A DNA stretch of 6,915 nucleotides from JACVRX01 sp035697245. Its GTDB lineage: Bacteria > Actinomycetota > Actinomycetes > Jiangellales > Jiangellaceae. Made by a program: the position numbers and the translations under genes. Below, piece by piece: positions 1 to 6,915 of the stretch. The notes under the pieces were generated by a model that worked only from the letters and a program-made list of their open reading frames with translations, ran no database searches and had not been told where the DNA came from. The stretch spans positions 1 to 6,915 of the forward strand of contig DASSDH010000132.1 of assembly GCA_035697245.1 (NCBI GenBank), in the 5' to 3' direction. Position 1 is the first letter of the stretch. Every line of letters begins with the position of its first letter.

Positions 1-1
1 C

Positions 2-2170
2 GACGATGGCGACGAGTCCCGCCACCCGGGTCACCGGCTCCGAGTCCGGTTGGCGGACCGGTCGCTGCGCCAGACCAACCCGCTGCTCGCCATCGTGGCG
101 GCATTGCTGGAGCTTGCGGATGCCCGGGTGACCGCGAGCCAAGTGCTCGACCTCGCGGCATCGACGCCTGTCCGCCGCCGGTTCCGGTTCTCCGACGACG
201 ACCTGGAACGCCTCCGCGGCTGGGTGGCGTCGTCGGGAATCCGATGGGGGCTGGACGGCGAGCACCGCGCGCCGTTCGGCCTGAGCTCGATCCCGCAGAA
301 CACCTGGCGGACCGGCCTGGACCGCATCCTGCTCGGAGCCGCGATGGCGGAGGACGGACTGCGCTGGATCGACAAAGCGCTGCCATTGGACGACGTCGAC
401 AGCAGCGATATCGACCTCGCCGGCCGGCTGGCCGAGCTCGTCACCCGGCTGGCAATCACGCTGGACGACCTCACCGGTGAGCACCCACTTGCCCACTGGC
501 TCGACACCCTCAGCACCGGGATGGCCCGGCTCGCCGACGTCACCGAGACCGACGCTTGGCAGCAGGGCCAGGCTCAGCGTGAGCTGGCGCAGGTCGCCCA
601 CGACGCCGGCGATCGGGTGCACACGATCAAGCTGACTCTCGCCGACATCCGGGCCTTGCTCGCCGACCGGTTACGCGGCCGTCCCACCCGAGCCAACTTC
701 CGCACCGGCGAGCTGACCATGTGCTCGATGGTGCCGATGCGCTCGGTGCCGCATCGGGTCGTCTGCCTGCTCGGGTTGGACGACGGCCGGTTCCCGCGCA
801 CAGCAAGCGTCGACGGCGACGACGTCCTCGCCCGTGATCCGCGAGTCGGCGAGCGCGACCCGCGCAGCGAGGACCGCCAGCTCCTGCTCGACGCGATCCT
901 GGCTGCCAAGGATCACCTGGTCGTGCTCTACACCGGCGCCGACCCTCGGACGAACGCGCCGCGGCCGCCCGCCGTCCCCATCGGTGAGATCCTCGACGCC
1001 GCCGACGCGCTGGTCCGTACCTCGGACGGGCGCCGCGCACGAGCGCACGTGGTCGTCCACCATCCACTGCAGCCGTTCGACACCCGCAACTTCGAGCCTG
1101 GAGAGCTCGGCACGGGCGCTCGCCCGTTCAGCTTCGACCGGCAGTCGGTCGCCGGAGCTGTCCGGGCCGGGCAGTCCCGCGTTGCGCACGGACCGTTCCT
1201 GCACCCGCCACTCGCACCGCCCGACGAGCCCGACGAGCTCGCTCTCGACGACCTGATTGCGTTCCTCGAGCATCCGGCCAAAGCGTTCCTACGGCAGCGG
1301 CTCGGTGTCACGCTGGTCGGCGACGACGAGGATTTGGACGACACGCTCGCCGTCGAGCTCCACCCGCTGAGCCGCTGGGCGGTCGGCGACCGGCTGCTGC
1401 GGGCGCGGCTGGCTGGTGCCGACGCCCTGGCGTGTGTCCAGGCAGAGTGGCGACGACAGACCCTGCCGCCCGGCGAGCTCGGCCGCCGGGTCGTCGACGG
1501 CGTCATGGCCGAGGTCGAGCTGCTCATGATTGCGAGCGAGGAACTGCGCACAGGCCCAGCCCGGACGGTCGACGTCGCCGTCGACGTCGGCGGCCGTCAA
1601 GTGGTCGGTACCGTCGGCGGCGTCCAGGACGGGACCGCGGTGCGGGTCGAGTACTCCCGGCTCTCTCCCAAGCACCGGCTCCGGGCATGGGCGCAGCTGC
1701 TCGCGCTGTCCGTCGCGCATCCGGACACGAGCTGGACGGCTGTGACGGTCGGCAGGGACAGGAGGGAGGGCATCGCGACGTCGCGCCTCGGACCCGTCAA
1801 CGAGGACACCGCCCGCCGGCATCTGACCGAGCTGGTCGAGCTACGGACGCAAGGCCTGCGCGCGCCTCTTCCGCTCGCCGTCAAGACGTCCGCCGAGTAC
1901 GCGGCCAGGCGCGTGAACACGACCGCGGCCAACGCGCAAGCCCTCGCGGAAAAGGAGTGGGCGAGCGATCGGTACGAGGCCGAGCAGGCCGACCCCGCGC
2001 ACCGGATGGTGTGGGGGGACCCGGCGCCGTTCGACGTACTGCTCGCCGAAAAGGCCACGGACGACGAGCAGCCGGTCGGCTGGCTGGCCGACGAGCCGCA
2101 CCGGTTCGGCGCGCTGGCCCGGCGGCTGTGGGAGCCGCTGCGGGCGGCCGAGAAGCTGGAGTCGGCATGA
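2..2170 (+). CDS. recC: RecC subunit of RecBCD (exonuclease V), 5'-truncated by window edge
   Basis: RecC is the non-catalytic scaffold of the RecBCD double-strand-end helicase-nuclease; it binds RecB and RecD, splits the duplex and, in E. coli, scans the 3' strand for chi. The frame is already open at the first complete codon (base 2), so the TTG at 50 is an internal codon and the real start lies upstream. 722 residues are visible, against roughly 1,100 for whole RecC. Visible family landmarks, numbered within this fragment: HPGHRLRVRLADRSLRQTNP near residues 8-27; QNTWRTGLDRILLGAAM at 99-115; CLLGLDDGRFPR at 255-266 in the degenerate helicase part; then DLIAFLEHPAKAFLRQRLGV at 417-436, which opens the C-terminal nuclease-like domain. 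That domain has VEYSRL at 549-554 where an active RecB-type nuclease has DYKT, consistent with a dead nuclease fold as known for RecC. Its stop overlaps the recB start (ATGA). One in-frame TTA Leu codon occurs at 671-673. Identification is secure; only the N-terminus is unseen. Confidence 0.95.
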   Translation, partial: DDGDESRHPGHRLRVRLADRSLRQTNPLLAIVAALLELADARVTASQVLDLAASTPVRRRFRFSDDDLERLRGWVASSGIRWGLDGEHRAPFGLSSIPQNTWRTGLDRILLGAAMAEDGLRWIDKALPLDDVDSSDIDLAGRLAELVTRLAITLDDLTGEHPLAHWLDTLSTGMARLADVTETDAWQQGQAQRELAQVAHDAGDRVHTIKLTLADIRALLADRLRGRPTRANFRTGELTMCSMVPMRSVPHRVVCLLGLDDGRFPRTASVDGDDVLARDPRVGERDPRSEDRQLLLDAILAAKDHLVVLYTGADPRTNAPRPPAVPIGEILDAADALVRTSDGRRARAHVVVHHPLQPFDTRNFEPGELGTGARPFSFDRQSVAGAVRAGQSRVAHGPFLHPPLAPPDEPDELALDDLIAFLEHPAKAFLRQRLGVTLVGDDEDLDDTLAVELHPLSRWAVGDRLLRARLAGADALACVQAEWRRQTLPPGELGRRVVDGVMAEVELLMIASEELRTGPARTVDVAVDVGGRQVVGTVGGVQDGTAVRVEYSRLSPKHRLRAWAQLLALSVAHPDTSWTAVTVGRDRREGIATSRLGPVNEDTARRHLTELVELRTQGLRAPLPLAVKTSAEYAARRVNTTAANAQALAEKEWASDRYEAEQADPAHRMVWGDPAPFDVLLAEKATDDEQPVGWLADEPHRFGALARRLWEPLRAAEKLESA
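2158..2170 (+). promoter_or_regulatory. recB ribosome binding site and ATGA stop-start overlap
   Basis: GGAG at 2158-2161 lies five bases before the ATG at 2167, inside the last codons of recC. The recC stop TGA (2168-2170) and the recB ATG (2167-2169) share the tetramer ATGA. This arrangement selects the recB start among the many in-frame upstream codons and suggests that ribosomes finishing recC reinitiate on recB. The coupling is inferred from layout. Confidence 0.75.
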
Positions 2171-5100
2171 CGTCGGTCATCGACGTCGCGCCGTTCGACA
2201 TCTGCGGCCCGCTGCCGACTGGCACCACTGTGCTGGAGGCGAGCGCCGGCACCGGCAAGACGTACACGATCGCTGCGCTGGCGACCCGGTACGTCGCCGA
2301 GGGCGTCGCCGAGCTGCCGGAGCTGATGCTCGTCACGTTCAGCCGGGCGGCGACCCAGGAGTTGCGCGAGCGGGTCCGGGAGCGGCTGGTGACCGCCGAA
2401 CGGGGGCTGGCCGACCCGCGCCGCGCCCTTCTCGATGGCGACGAGCTGTTGGCTCTGCTCGCCGACGCGCCGGATGCCGAGGTCATGCAACGCCGGCACC
2501 GGCTCATCCGCGCATTGGCCGCATTCGACGCCGCGACCATCGCGACCACGCACGGGTTCTGCCTGCAGATGCTGGCCGGGCTGGGCATGGCCGGCGACCT
2601 GGAGCCGGACGCTACGTTCGTCGAGGACGTCGACGACCTGGTTGTCGAGGTGGTCGGCGACCTGTACGTGCGCCGGTTCGCCGGCGAGAGCGGAGAACCG
2701 GCCGTCGATCCGCGGACCGCCCTCACCGTCGCCCGGTCGGCGGTCGGCGATCCACAGGCAAAGCTCGTCCAGACCGACGCGCCGGACGGCTCGTCGGCAC
2801 AACTCCGTTACGTCTTGGCGGCCGACACAGAGAAAGAGGTGTATCGGCGCAAGCGGATGCGCCGCCTGATCGATTACGACGACCTGGTCAGTCGGCTCGA
2901 CGACGCGCTCCGCGACCCGGTGCGCGGCGCGGCCGCCGTCGAGCGGGTCCGATCGCGGTACAAAGTCGTCCTCGTCGACGAGTTCCAGGACACCGACCCG
3001 CTGCAATGGCGGATCCTGGAGACTGCGTTCCACGGCGCGACGACGCTGGTTCTGATCGGCGATCCGAAGCAGGCTATCTACGCCTTCCGCGGCGCCGACC
3101 TCGTCACCTACCTGGAGGCGACCGGTGCGGCGACTTTGCATTGCACACTCGGACGCAATAGGCGTAGCGACGAGCCGCTGCTCACCGCGCTCGGAGCGCT
3201 GTTCCGCGGCGCGGCGCTGGGCGACGAGCGAATACGGGTATGGGACGTGGTTGCGTCCCACCGGGCACCTCGGCTCGACGGCGCCGGACCCCCGCTGCGG
3301 TTGCGCGTTGTTCGTCGATCGCTTGCGGACGTTTCCGACCGCGCGAAGATCACAGCGAAGGTGGCGCGCCGGATCGTCGCCGAAGACGTCGCGGCCGACA
3401 TCGTCGGGCTGCTCGACGGATCCGGCCGGCTGAACTTGGACGGTGAGGCGCAGCCAGTCTCCCCAGGCGACATCGCCGTGCTGGTGCGGACGAACGACCA
3501 GGCGGCAATGGTCCGCGACACGCTTGCCACGGCGGGTGTCCCCGCGGTACTCACTGGCAGCCGCAGCGTGTTCCTCGCCCCGACCGGGCGCGACTGGCTG
3601 TGTCTGCTGCGGGCGCTGGAGCAGCCGCACCGGGCCGGGCTGGTGCGCGCCGCAGCGCTGACCCCGTTCGTCGGCTGGACTCCTCGCCAGCTCGCCGACT
3701 CGGGCGACGCGGGCACCGACGAGCTGGGCCTGCTGTTGCGGTCGTGGCGGGACGTGCTCGCCGAGCGCGGCGTCGCGGCACTCCTGGAGGTGATGACGTC
3801 GAAGGGGCTGGTCGAGCGGCTGCTCGGCACCGACGGCGGCGAGCGCCGGCTCACCGATGTCCGGCACATCGGGCAGGCGCTGCACGCTGCGGCGGTGACC
3901 GGGCGGCTGGGCCTGGCGGCGACCGTCGAGTGGCTGCAGCGGCGGATCAACGAGGCGGCCGAAGACGCGGCCGAGGAACGCAGCCGCAGGCTGGAGTCCG
4001 ACGCCGACGCGGTGCAGGTGGTGACCATCCACGGCGCCAAGGGCCTACAGTTCCCGGTCGTCTACGTGCCGTACGGGTGGGACAGGTACGTACCGGAGAA
4101 TCCCGACCCGCTGCGCCTGCACGATGCGGACGGCGCACGCCTTCTAGACGTCGGCGGCCGCGACGCGCCGGGATATCTGGATCGGCGGGACCTGCACCTC
4201 GCCGAGGAGCTGGGCGAGGACTTGCGCTTGCTCTACGTCGCGATGACCCGGGCCCGCTGCCAGGTCGTCGCCTGGTGGGTGCCGGCGACGACCGCCGAGC
4301 ACGCGCCACTGAGCCGGTTGCTGTTCAGCGACTTCGACCCCGCGGAGCAGCCGCCTACTCGAGTCCGGCTGATGCGCGATGTAGACGTGCGCGGGCGGCT
4401 GGTTGATCTGTTCGCGTTCGCCGGCGGGGCCGTTGCTGTCGAGGACGTCGGCGACGACCGGACTGCGCGCTGGCGCGTGGTTCGTGTGTCGTCACCGGCG
4501 CTGGCGGCGGCGACGTTCGACCGTCCGCTGGACGAAGGCTGGCGGCGCACCTCGTATACCGGGCTCACCAGGTTCCTGCACGACCACGTGGCGCCGGACC
4601 CGGGCGTCGGCAGCGAGCCGGAGCTGGAGGTCGAGGAGCGGCAGGACGAGCCCGCGGTTCTCTCCTCAGCCGTGGCTGCCGAACCTGCGGATCTGTTGGA
4701 AGAGGTACTGCGCACCGTCCCGTCGCCGCTGGCCGACTTCCCGTCCGGCGCGGCGTTCGGAACGCTCGTGCACACGGTGCTCGAGTACGTCGACCCTGCC
4801 GCCGACGACCTCGCCACCGAGCTACGCGAGCGATGCACCGAGGCTGTCGGGCGCCGGTTTGGCACGTCCGTCGACCCGGTTGCACTGGCCGACGGCCTGC
4901 TACCGACGTTGGAGACACCACTCGGGCCAGTTGCTGATGGTCGCCGGCTGCGGGATTTTGCACTCACCGACCGACTGGCCGAGCTGGACTTCGAGCTGCC
5001 ATTGGCCGGCGGCGACCACCCACGCCTCGCCGATGCGACTGTCGCGGCCATCGCCGACCTGCTGCGCCGGCACCTGCCAGGTGACGATCCGCTCGCCGGC

Positions 5101-5565
5101 TACGCGGATGCACTCGAGGTGCCCGGGCTTCGCGGTCAGCGGCTGCGCGGGTACCTCTCGGGGAGTCTCGACGCAGTCCTCCGGGTGCGATCACCCGGCG
5201 GCGAAGCCCGCTACGTCGTCGTCGACTACAAGACCAACTGGCTCGGCGGCTTCGCTCCGGCTGGTGCCGAGCCGCTGACCGCGTGGGACTACCGACCCGA
5301 GGCGATGGCTGCCGAGATGATCCGCGCCCACTACCCGCTCCAGGCGCTGCTGTACTCGGTGGCACTGCACCGTTTCCTCCGCTGGCGCCAGCCTGTTTAC
5401 GACCCGACAACCCACCTCGGGGGGGTTCTCTACCTGTTCCTCCGCGGCATGTGCGGCCCCGAGACGCCGGTTGTCGATGGCTCGCCATGCGGTGTGTTCT
5501 CCTGGCTGCCGCCCGCAGGGTTGATCCAGGACGTGTCAGACCTGCTCGACCGAGGTGCGCCATGA
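2167..5565 (+). CDS. recB: RecB subunit of RecBCD: SF1A 3'-5' helicase plus C-terminal nuclease
   Basis: RecB drives 3'-to-5' unwinding and holds the single nuclease site of RecBCD. The product is 1,132 aa, close to E. coli RecB (about 1,180) and mycobacterial RecB. UvrD-type helicase motifs appear in order: Walker A ASAGTGKT 25-32 (Lys31); motif Ia TFSRAATQELRERV 57-70; TTHGFCLQM 127-135; Walker B DEFQDTD 271-277; motif III GDPKQAIYAFRGAD 298-311; motif IV NRRS 331-334; motif V TIHGAKGLQFP 620-630; motif VI LLYVAMTRAR 688-697. An acidic, Glu-rich stretch near 818-850 links to the nuclease domain. There the metal and catalytic residues are visible: His869 in GTLVHTVLEY, an acidic ELDFELP at 939-945, Asp1002 in GSLDAVL, Asp1020 and Lys1022 in DYKTN, and Gln1059/Tyr1063 in QALLY. 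The enzyme therefore looks competent for both activities. The oddity is motif IV, where Arg332 replaces the usual Trp/Tyr. The start is supported by a GGAG site and the ATGA overlap with recC; the end overlaps recD the same way. Confidence 0.97.
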   Translation: MTSVIDVAPFDICGPLPTGTTVLEASAGTGKTYTIAALATRYVAEGVAELPELMLVTFSRAATQELRERVRERLVTAERGLADPRRALLDGDELLALLADAPDAEVMQRRHRLIRALAAFDAATIATTHGFCLQMLAGLGMAGDLEPDATFVEDVDDLVVEVVGDLYVRRFAGESGEPAVDPRTALTVARSAVGDPQAKLVQTDAPDGSSAQLRYVLAADTEKEVYRRKRMRRLIDYDDLVSRLDDALRDPVRGAAAVERVRSRYKVVLVDEFQDTDPLQWRILETAFHGATTLVLIGDPKQAIYAFRGADLVTYLEATGAATLHCTLGRNRRSDEPLLTALGALFRGAALGDERIRVWDVVASHRAPRLDGAGPPLRLRVVRRSLADVSDRAKITAKVARRIVAEDVAADIVGLLDGSGRLNLDGEAQPVSPGDIAVLVRTNDQAAMVRDTLATAGVPAVLTGSRSVFLAPTGRDWLCLLRALEQPHRAGLVRAAALTPFVGWTPRQLADSGDAGTDELGLLLRSWRDVLAERGVAALLEVMTSKGLVERLLGTDGGERRLTDVRHIGQALHAAAVTGRLGLAATVEWLQRRINEAAEDAAEERSRRLESDADAVQVVTIHGAKGLQFPVVYVPYGWDRYVPENPDPLRLHDADGARLLDVGGRDAPGYLDRRDLHLAEELGEDLRLLYVAMTRARCQVVAWWVPATTAEHAPLSRLLFSDFDPAEQPPTRVRLMRDVDVRGRLVDLFAFAGGAVAVEDVGDDRTARWRVVRVSSPALAAATFDRPLDEGWRRTSYTGLTRFLHDHVAPDPGVGSEPELEVEERQDEPAVLSSAVAAEPADLLEEVLRTVPSPLADFPSGAAFGTLVHTVLEYVDPAADDLATELRERCTEAVGRRFGTSVDPVALADGLLPTLETPLGPVADGRRLRDFALTDRLAELDFELPLAGGDHPRLADATVAAIADLLRRHLPGDDPLAGYADALEVPGLRGQRLRGYLSGSLDAVLRVRSPGGEARYVVVDYKTNWLGGFAPAGAEPLTAWDYRPEAMAAEMIRAHYPLQALLYSVALHRFLRWRQPVYDPTTHLGGVLYLFLRGMCGPETPVVDGSPCGVFSWLPPAGLIQDVSDLLDRGAP
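5552..5565 (+). promoter_or_regulatory. recD ribosome binding site and ATGA stop-start overlap
   Basis: GAGGTG at 5552-5557 is a good match to the anti-Shine-Dalgarno complement and ends four bases before the ATG at 5562. The recB stop TGA (5563-5565) overlaps the recD ATG (5562-5564). The first dozen recD codons are noticeably richer in A/T than the rest of the gene (GAA AAA CAT CAC AAC GAT), which is common just after an efficiently used start. Together these fix the recD start; coupling to recB translation is inferred. Confidence 0.78.
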
Positions 5566-6915
5566 CAGTGCTCCTGGAAAAACATCACAACGATCTTCAC
5601 GACGTCCGTCTGGCCATTCGTGCGCGCGGCCTACTCGCCGACTTCAACACCGCAGGGGTTCTCAACGCCGCCGACGTCCACGTCGCGACGACCCTGGGCC
5701 GCCTCTGCGGAGAGGCAAACGATGACGTGCTGCTGGCCGCGGCCCTCACTGTTCGCGCCGTCCGCGAAGGCTCGGTGTGCGTCGACCTCTCCGGGGCACA
5801 TCGGGGGGCAGGCGACGTCGATGACCCGGCCGACTTGGCGGCACTGCCCTGGCCGGAACCCACGGCCTGGCTGGCGGCATGTGCAGGGAGCCCTCTCATC
5901 GCAGTCGGGATCCACGGGCCAGCCGGCCGACCGTTGCGCCTCATCGACGACCTGCTCTACCTCGACCGCTACTGGCACGAGGAGCAGCTCGTCCAGGCGG
6001 AGCTCGATGCCCGCACGTCCCGCACCCCGCCCGACGTCGACACTGAGCGGCTTCGTGCTGCGCTGGACCGCTTCTTCCCCGACCCGCCGCCCGACCTGCA
6101 GCGGCTCGCGGTCGCCGCATGCGTGACCGGCTGGGTGACCGTTATCGCCGGCGGCCCAGGCACCGGCAAGACGACAACGGTTGCCCGCCTGCTCGCCGTG
6201 CTCAGCACGACGCTGGACACACCGCCCCGCCTGGCCCTGGCCGCACCAACCGGCAAAGCCGCAGCTCGCATGCAAGAAGCGGTGTCCGAAGAGTTCGCCC
6301 GGCTCGCCGGGGAGGGCGTCGAAGTGCCGACCGCGCCCCTGGCTTCGACCCTGCACCGGCTGCTCGGCTGGCGACCCGACTCGCACAGCCGCTTCCGCTT
6401 CAACCGGCACAACCACCTGCCCTACGACCTCGTGGTCATCGACGAAACCTCGATGGTCTCGCTGACGCTCATGTCCCGACTGTTCGAAGCGTTGCGTCCG
6501 GATACCCAGCTGGTCCTGGTTGGCGACCCCGACCAGCTCGCCTCTGTCGAAGCCGGAGCAGTGCTCGGCGACCTGGTCCGCCGTCGATCGCGGCCCGCCG
6601 TGGATGATCGGTCCGATCGGCTGATCGACCTGCTGCCTGCCGATGTCCAGCCTGCGGACGAGGTCGAATCCGAGCTCCGCAAGGACGTGGTGCGACTTCG
6701 CACCGTCCACCGTTACGGCGGTGCGATCGCCGAGTTGGCTGAAGCCATCCGTCGCGGCCGCGCCGACGATGCGGTGGAAGTACTGCGCCGCGGTTCTCCA
6801 GAGGTCGAGTTCGTCGAGACCGATCTGGACACCCGCCGGCCCGCCGGCGTGGAAGGCCTCCGGGCGGATGTCGTTGACTCTGGCCGCGCCCTCATCGAAG
6901 CAGCGCTCGCCGGCG
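5562..6915 (+). CDS. recD: RecD subunit of RecBCD: SF1B 5'-3' helicase, 3'-truncated by window edge
   Basis: RecD is the fast 5'-to-3' motor of RecBCD. No stop occurs before the window ends; 451 codons are visible, against about 575-610 aa for the family, so roughly the last quarter (motifs V and VI) is missing. Residues 1 to about 150 form the N-terminal domain that in E. coli contacts the other subunits (RGLLADFNTAGVLNAADVHV near 23-42, then GSVCVDLSG near 70-78). The helicase core follows: Q-motif-like Gln180 in DLQRLAV; Walker A GGPGTGKT 197-204 (Lys203); motif Ia APTGKAAARM 228-237; STLHRLLGW 262-270; Walker B VVIDETSM with Asp294/Glu295; motif III GDPDQL 321-326; motif IV region LRTVHRYGG 379-387. 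All visible ATPase residues are intact. A RecD2/TraA-like stand-alone helicase is unlikely because the gene directly follows recB and its N-terminal domain is of the RecBCD type. It is translationally coupled to recB through ATGA. Confidence 0.95.
   Translation, partial: MTVLLEKHHNDLHDVRLAIRARGLLADFNTAGVLNAADVHVATTLGRLCGEANDDVLLAAALTVRAVREGSVCVDLSGAHRGAGDVDDPADLAALPWPEPTAWLAACAGSPLIAVGIHGPAGRPLRLIDDLLYLDRYWHEEQLVQAELDARTSRTPPDVDTERLRAALDRFFPDPPPDLQRLAVAACVTGWVTVIAGGPGTGKTTTVARLLAVLSTTLDTPPRLALAAPTGKAAARMQEAVSEEFARLAGEGVEVPTAPLASTLHRLLGWRPDSHSRFRFNRHNHLPYDLVVIDETSMVSLTLMSRLFEALRPDTQLVLVGDPDQLASVEAGAVLGDLVRRRSRPAVDDRSDRLIDLLPADVQPADEVESELRKDVVRLRTVHRYGGAIAELAEAIRRGRADDAVEVLRRGSPEVEFVETDLDTRRPAGVEGLRADVVDSGRALIEAALAG

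Noticed and set aside
50..52. TTG that could be taken as the start of the first gene
   Set aside because: The same frame is open to base 2, and the codons before the TTG (HPGHRLRVR) continue naturally into conserved RecC sequence; the visible part is also far shorter than a full RecC.
1568..1594. Near-tandem GTCGACGTCGCC / GTCGACGTCGGC repeat
   Set aside because: It simply encodes Val-Asp-Val alternation in a beta strand of RecC with biased GTC/GAC codons; two imperfect units do not support a functional repeat.
1432..2166. In-frame open extension of recB upstream through the recC 3' end
   Set aside because: Its translation is Arg/Gly/Ala-rich with no family resemblance, it overlaps well-supported recC coding sequence, and RecB homology begins just after the ATG at 2167, which has a ribosome binding site.
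1597..4032. Long minus-strand open frame (811 codons) antisense to recC and recB
   Set aside because: Long antisense open frames are expected in GC-rich coding DNA because stop codons are rare; the translation is low in recognisable motifs and lies opposite strongly conserved RecB motifs.
4270..4279. CCTGGTGG, one mismatch from the E. coli chi octamer
   Set aside because: I did not spot an exact GCTGGTGG, the chi sequence of this host is unknown, and near-matches are expected by chance in GC-rich coding DNA.
5631..6710. Minus-strand open frame (359 codons) antisense to recD
   Set aside because: Same GC-driven shadow effect; recD on the plus strand has all expected helicase motifs over this interval.

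Overview
The window is a continuous, fully coding piece of a plus-strand recC-recB-recD operon from a high-GC bacterium. It holds the 3' two thirds of recC, a complete recB and the 5' three quarters of recD. The GC-rich codon use (strong third-position G/C bias), the recC-recB-recD gene order and the protein style (RecC, RecB and RecD resemble mycobacterial and other actinobacterial RecBCD more than the enterobacterial enzyme) point to an actinobacterium. I cannot name a genus from sequence alone.

Layout: bases 2-2170 are recC, cut off at its 5' end by the window edge. recB spans 2167-5565 (1,132 aa) and overlaps the recC stop by four bases (ATGA). recD starts at 5562, again with a four-base ATGA overlap, and runs off the 3' end of the window after 451 codons, still open. 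Both internal starts have a Shine-Dalgarno-like purine stretch a few bases upstream. There is no intergenic DNA, so no promoter, terminator, RNA gene, mobile element or CRISPR array is expected or seen here. The promoter and the true recC start lie upstream of the window.

The three products form one heterotrimeric helicase-nuclease for processing double-strand DNA ends. RecB carries a 3'-to-5' SF1A helicase and the only active nuclease site. RecD is the 5'-to-3' SF1B helicase. RecC is a scaffold with degenerate helicase and nuclease folds that splits the strands and, in E. coli, reads chi. The tight overlaps fit translational coupling and roughly matched subunit amounts. In mycobacteria, RecBCD is known to serve mainly single-strand annealing while AdnAB does most resection for recombination; whether that division holds here depends on whether the genome also has adnAB.

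I did not find a new or undescribed system. The most noteworthy sequence-level detail is an unusual RecB motif IV (NRRS in place of the usual aromatic N-W/Y-R-S), encoded by a short patch of rare codons. Smaller points are one TTA codon in recC and a seven-G run inside the recB nuclease domain.
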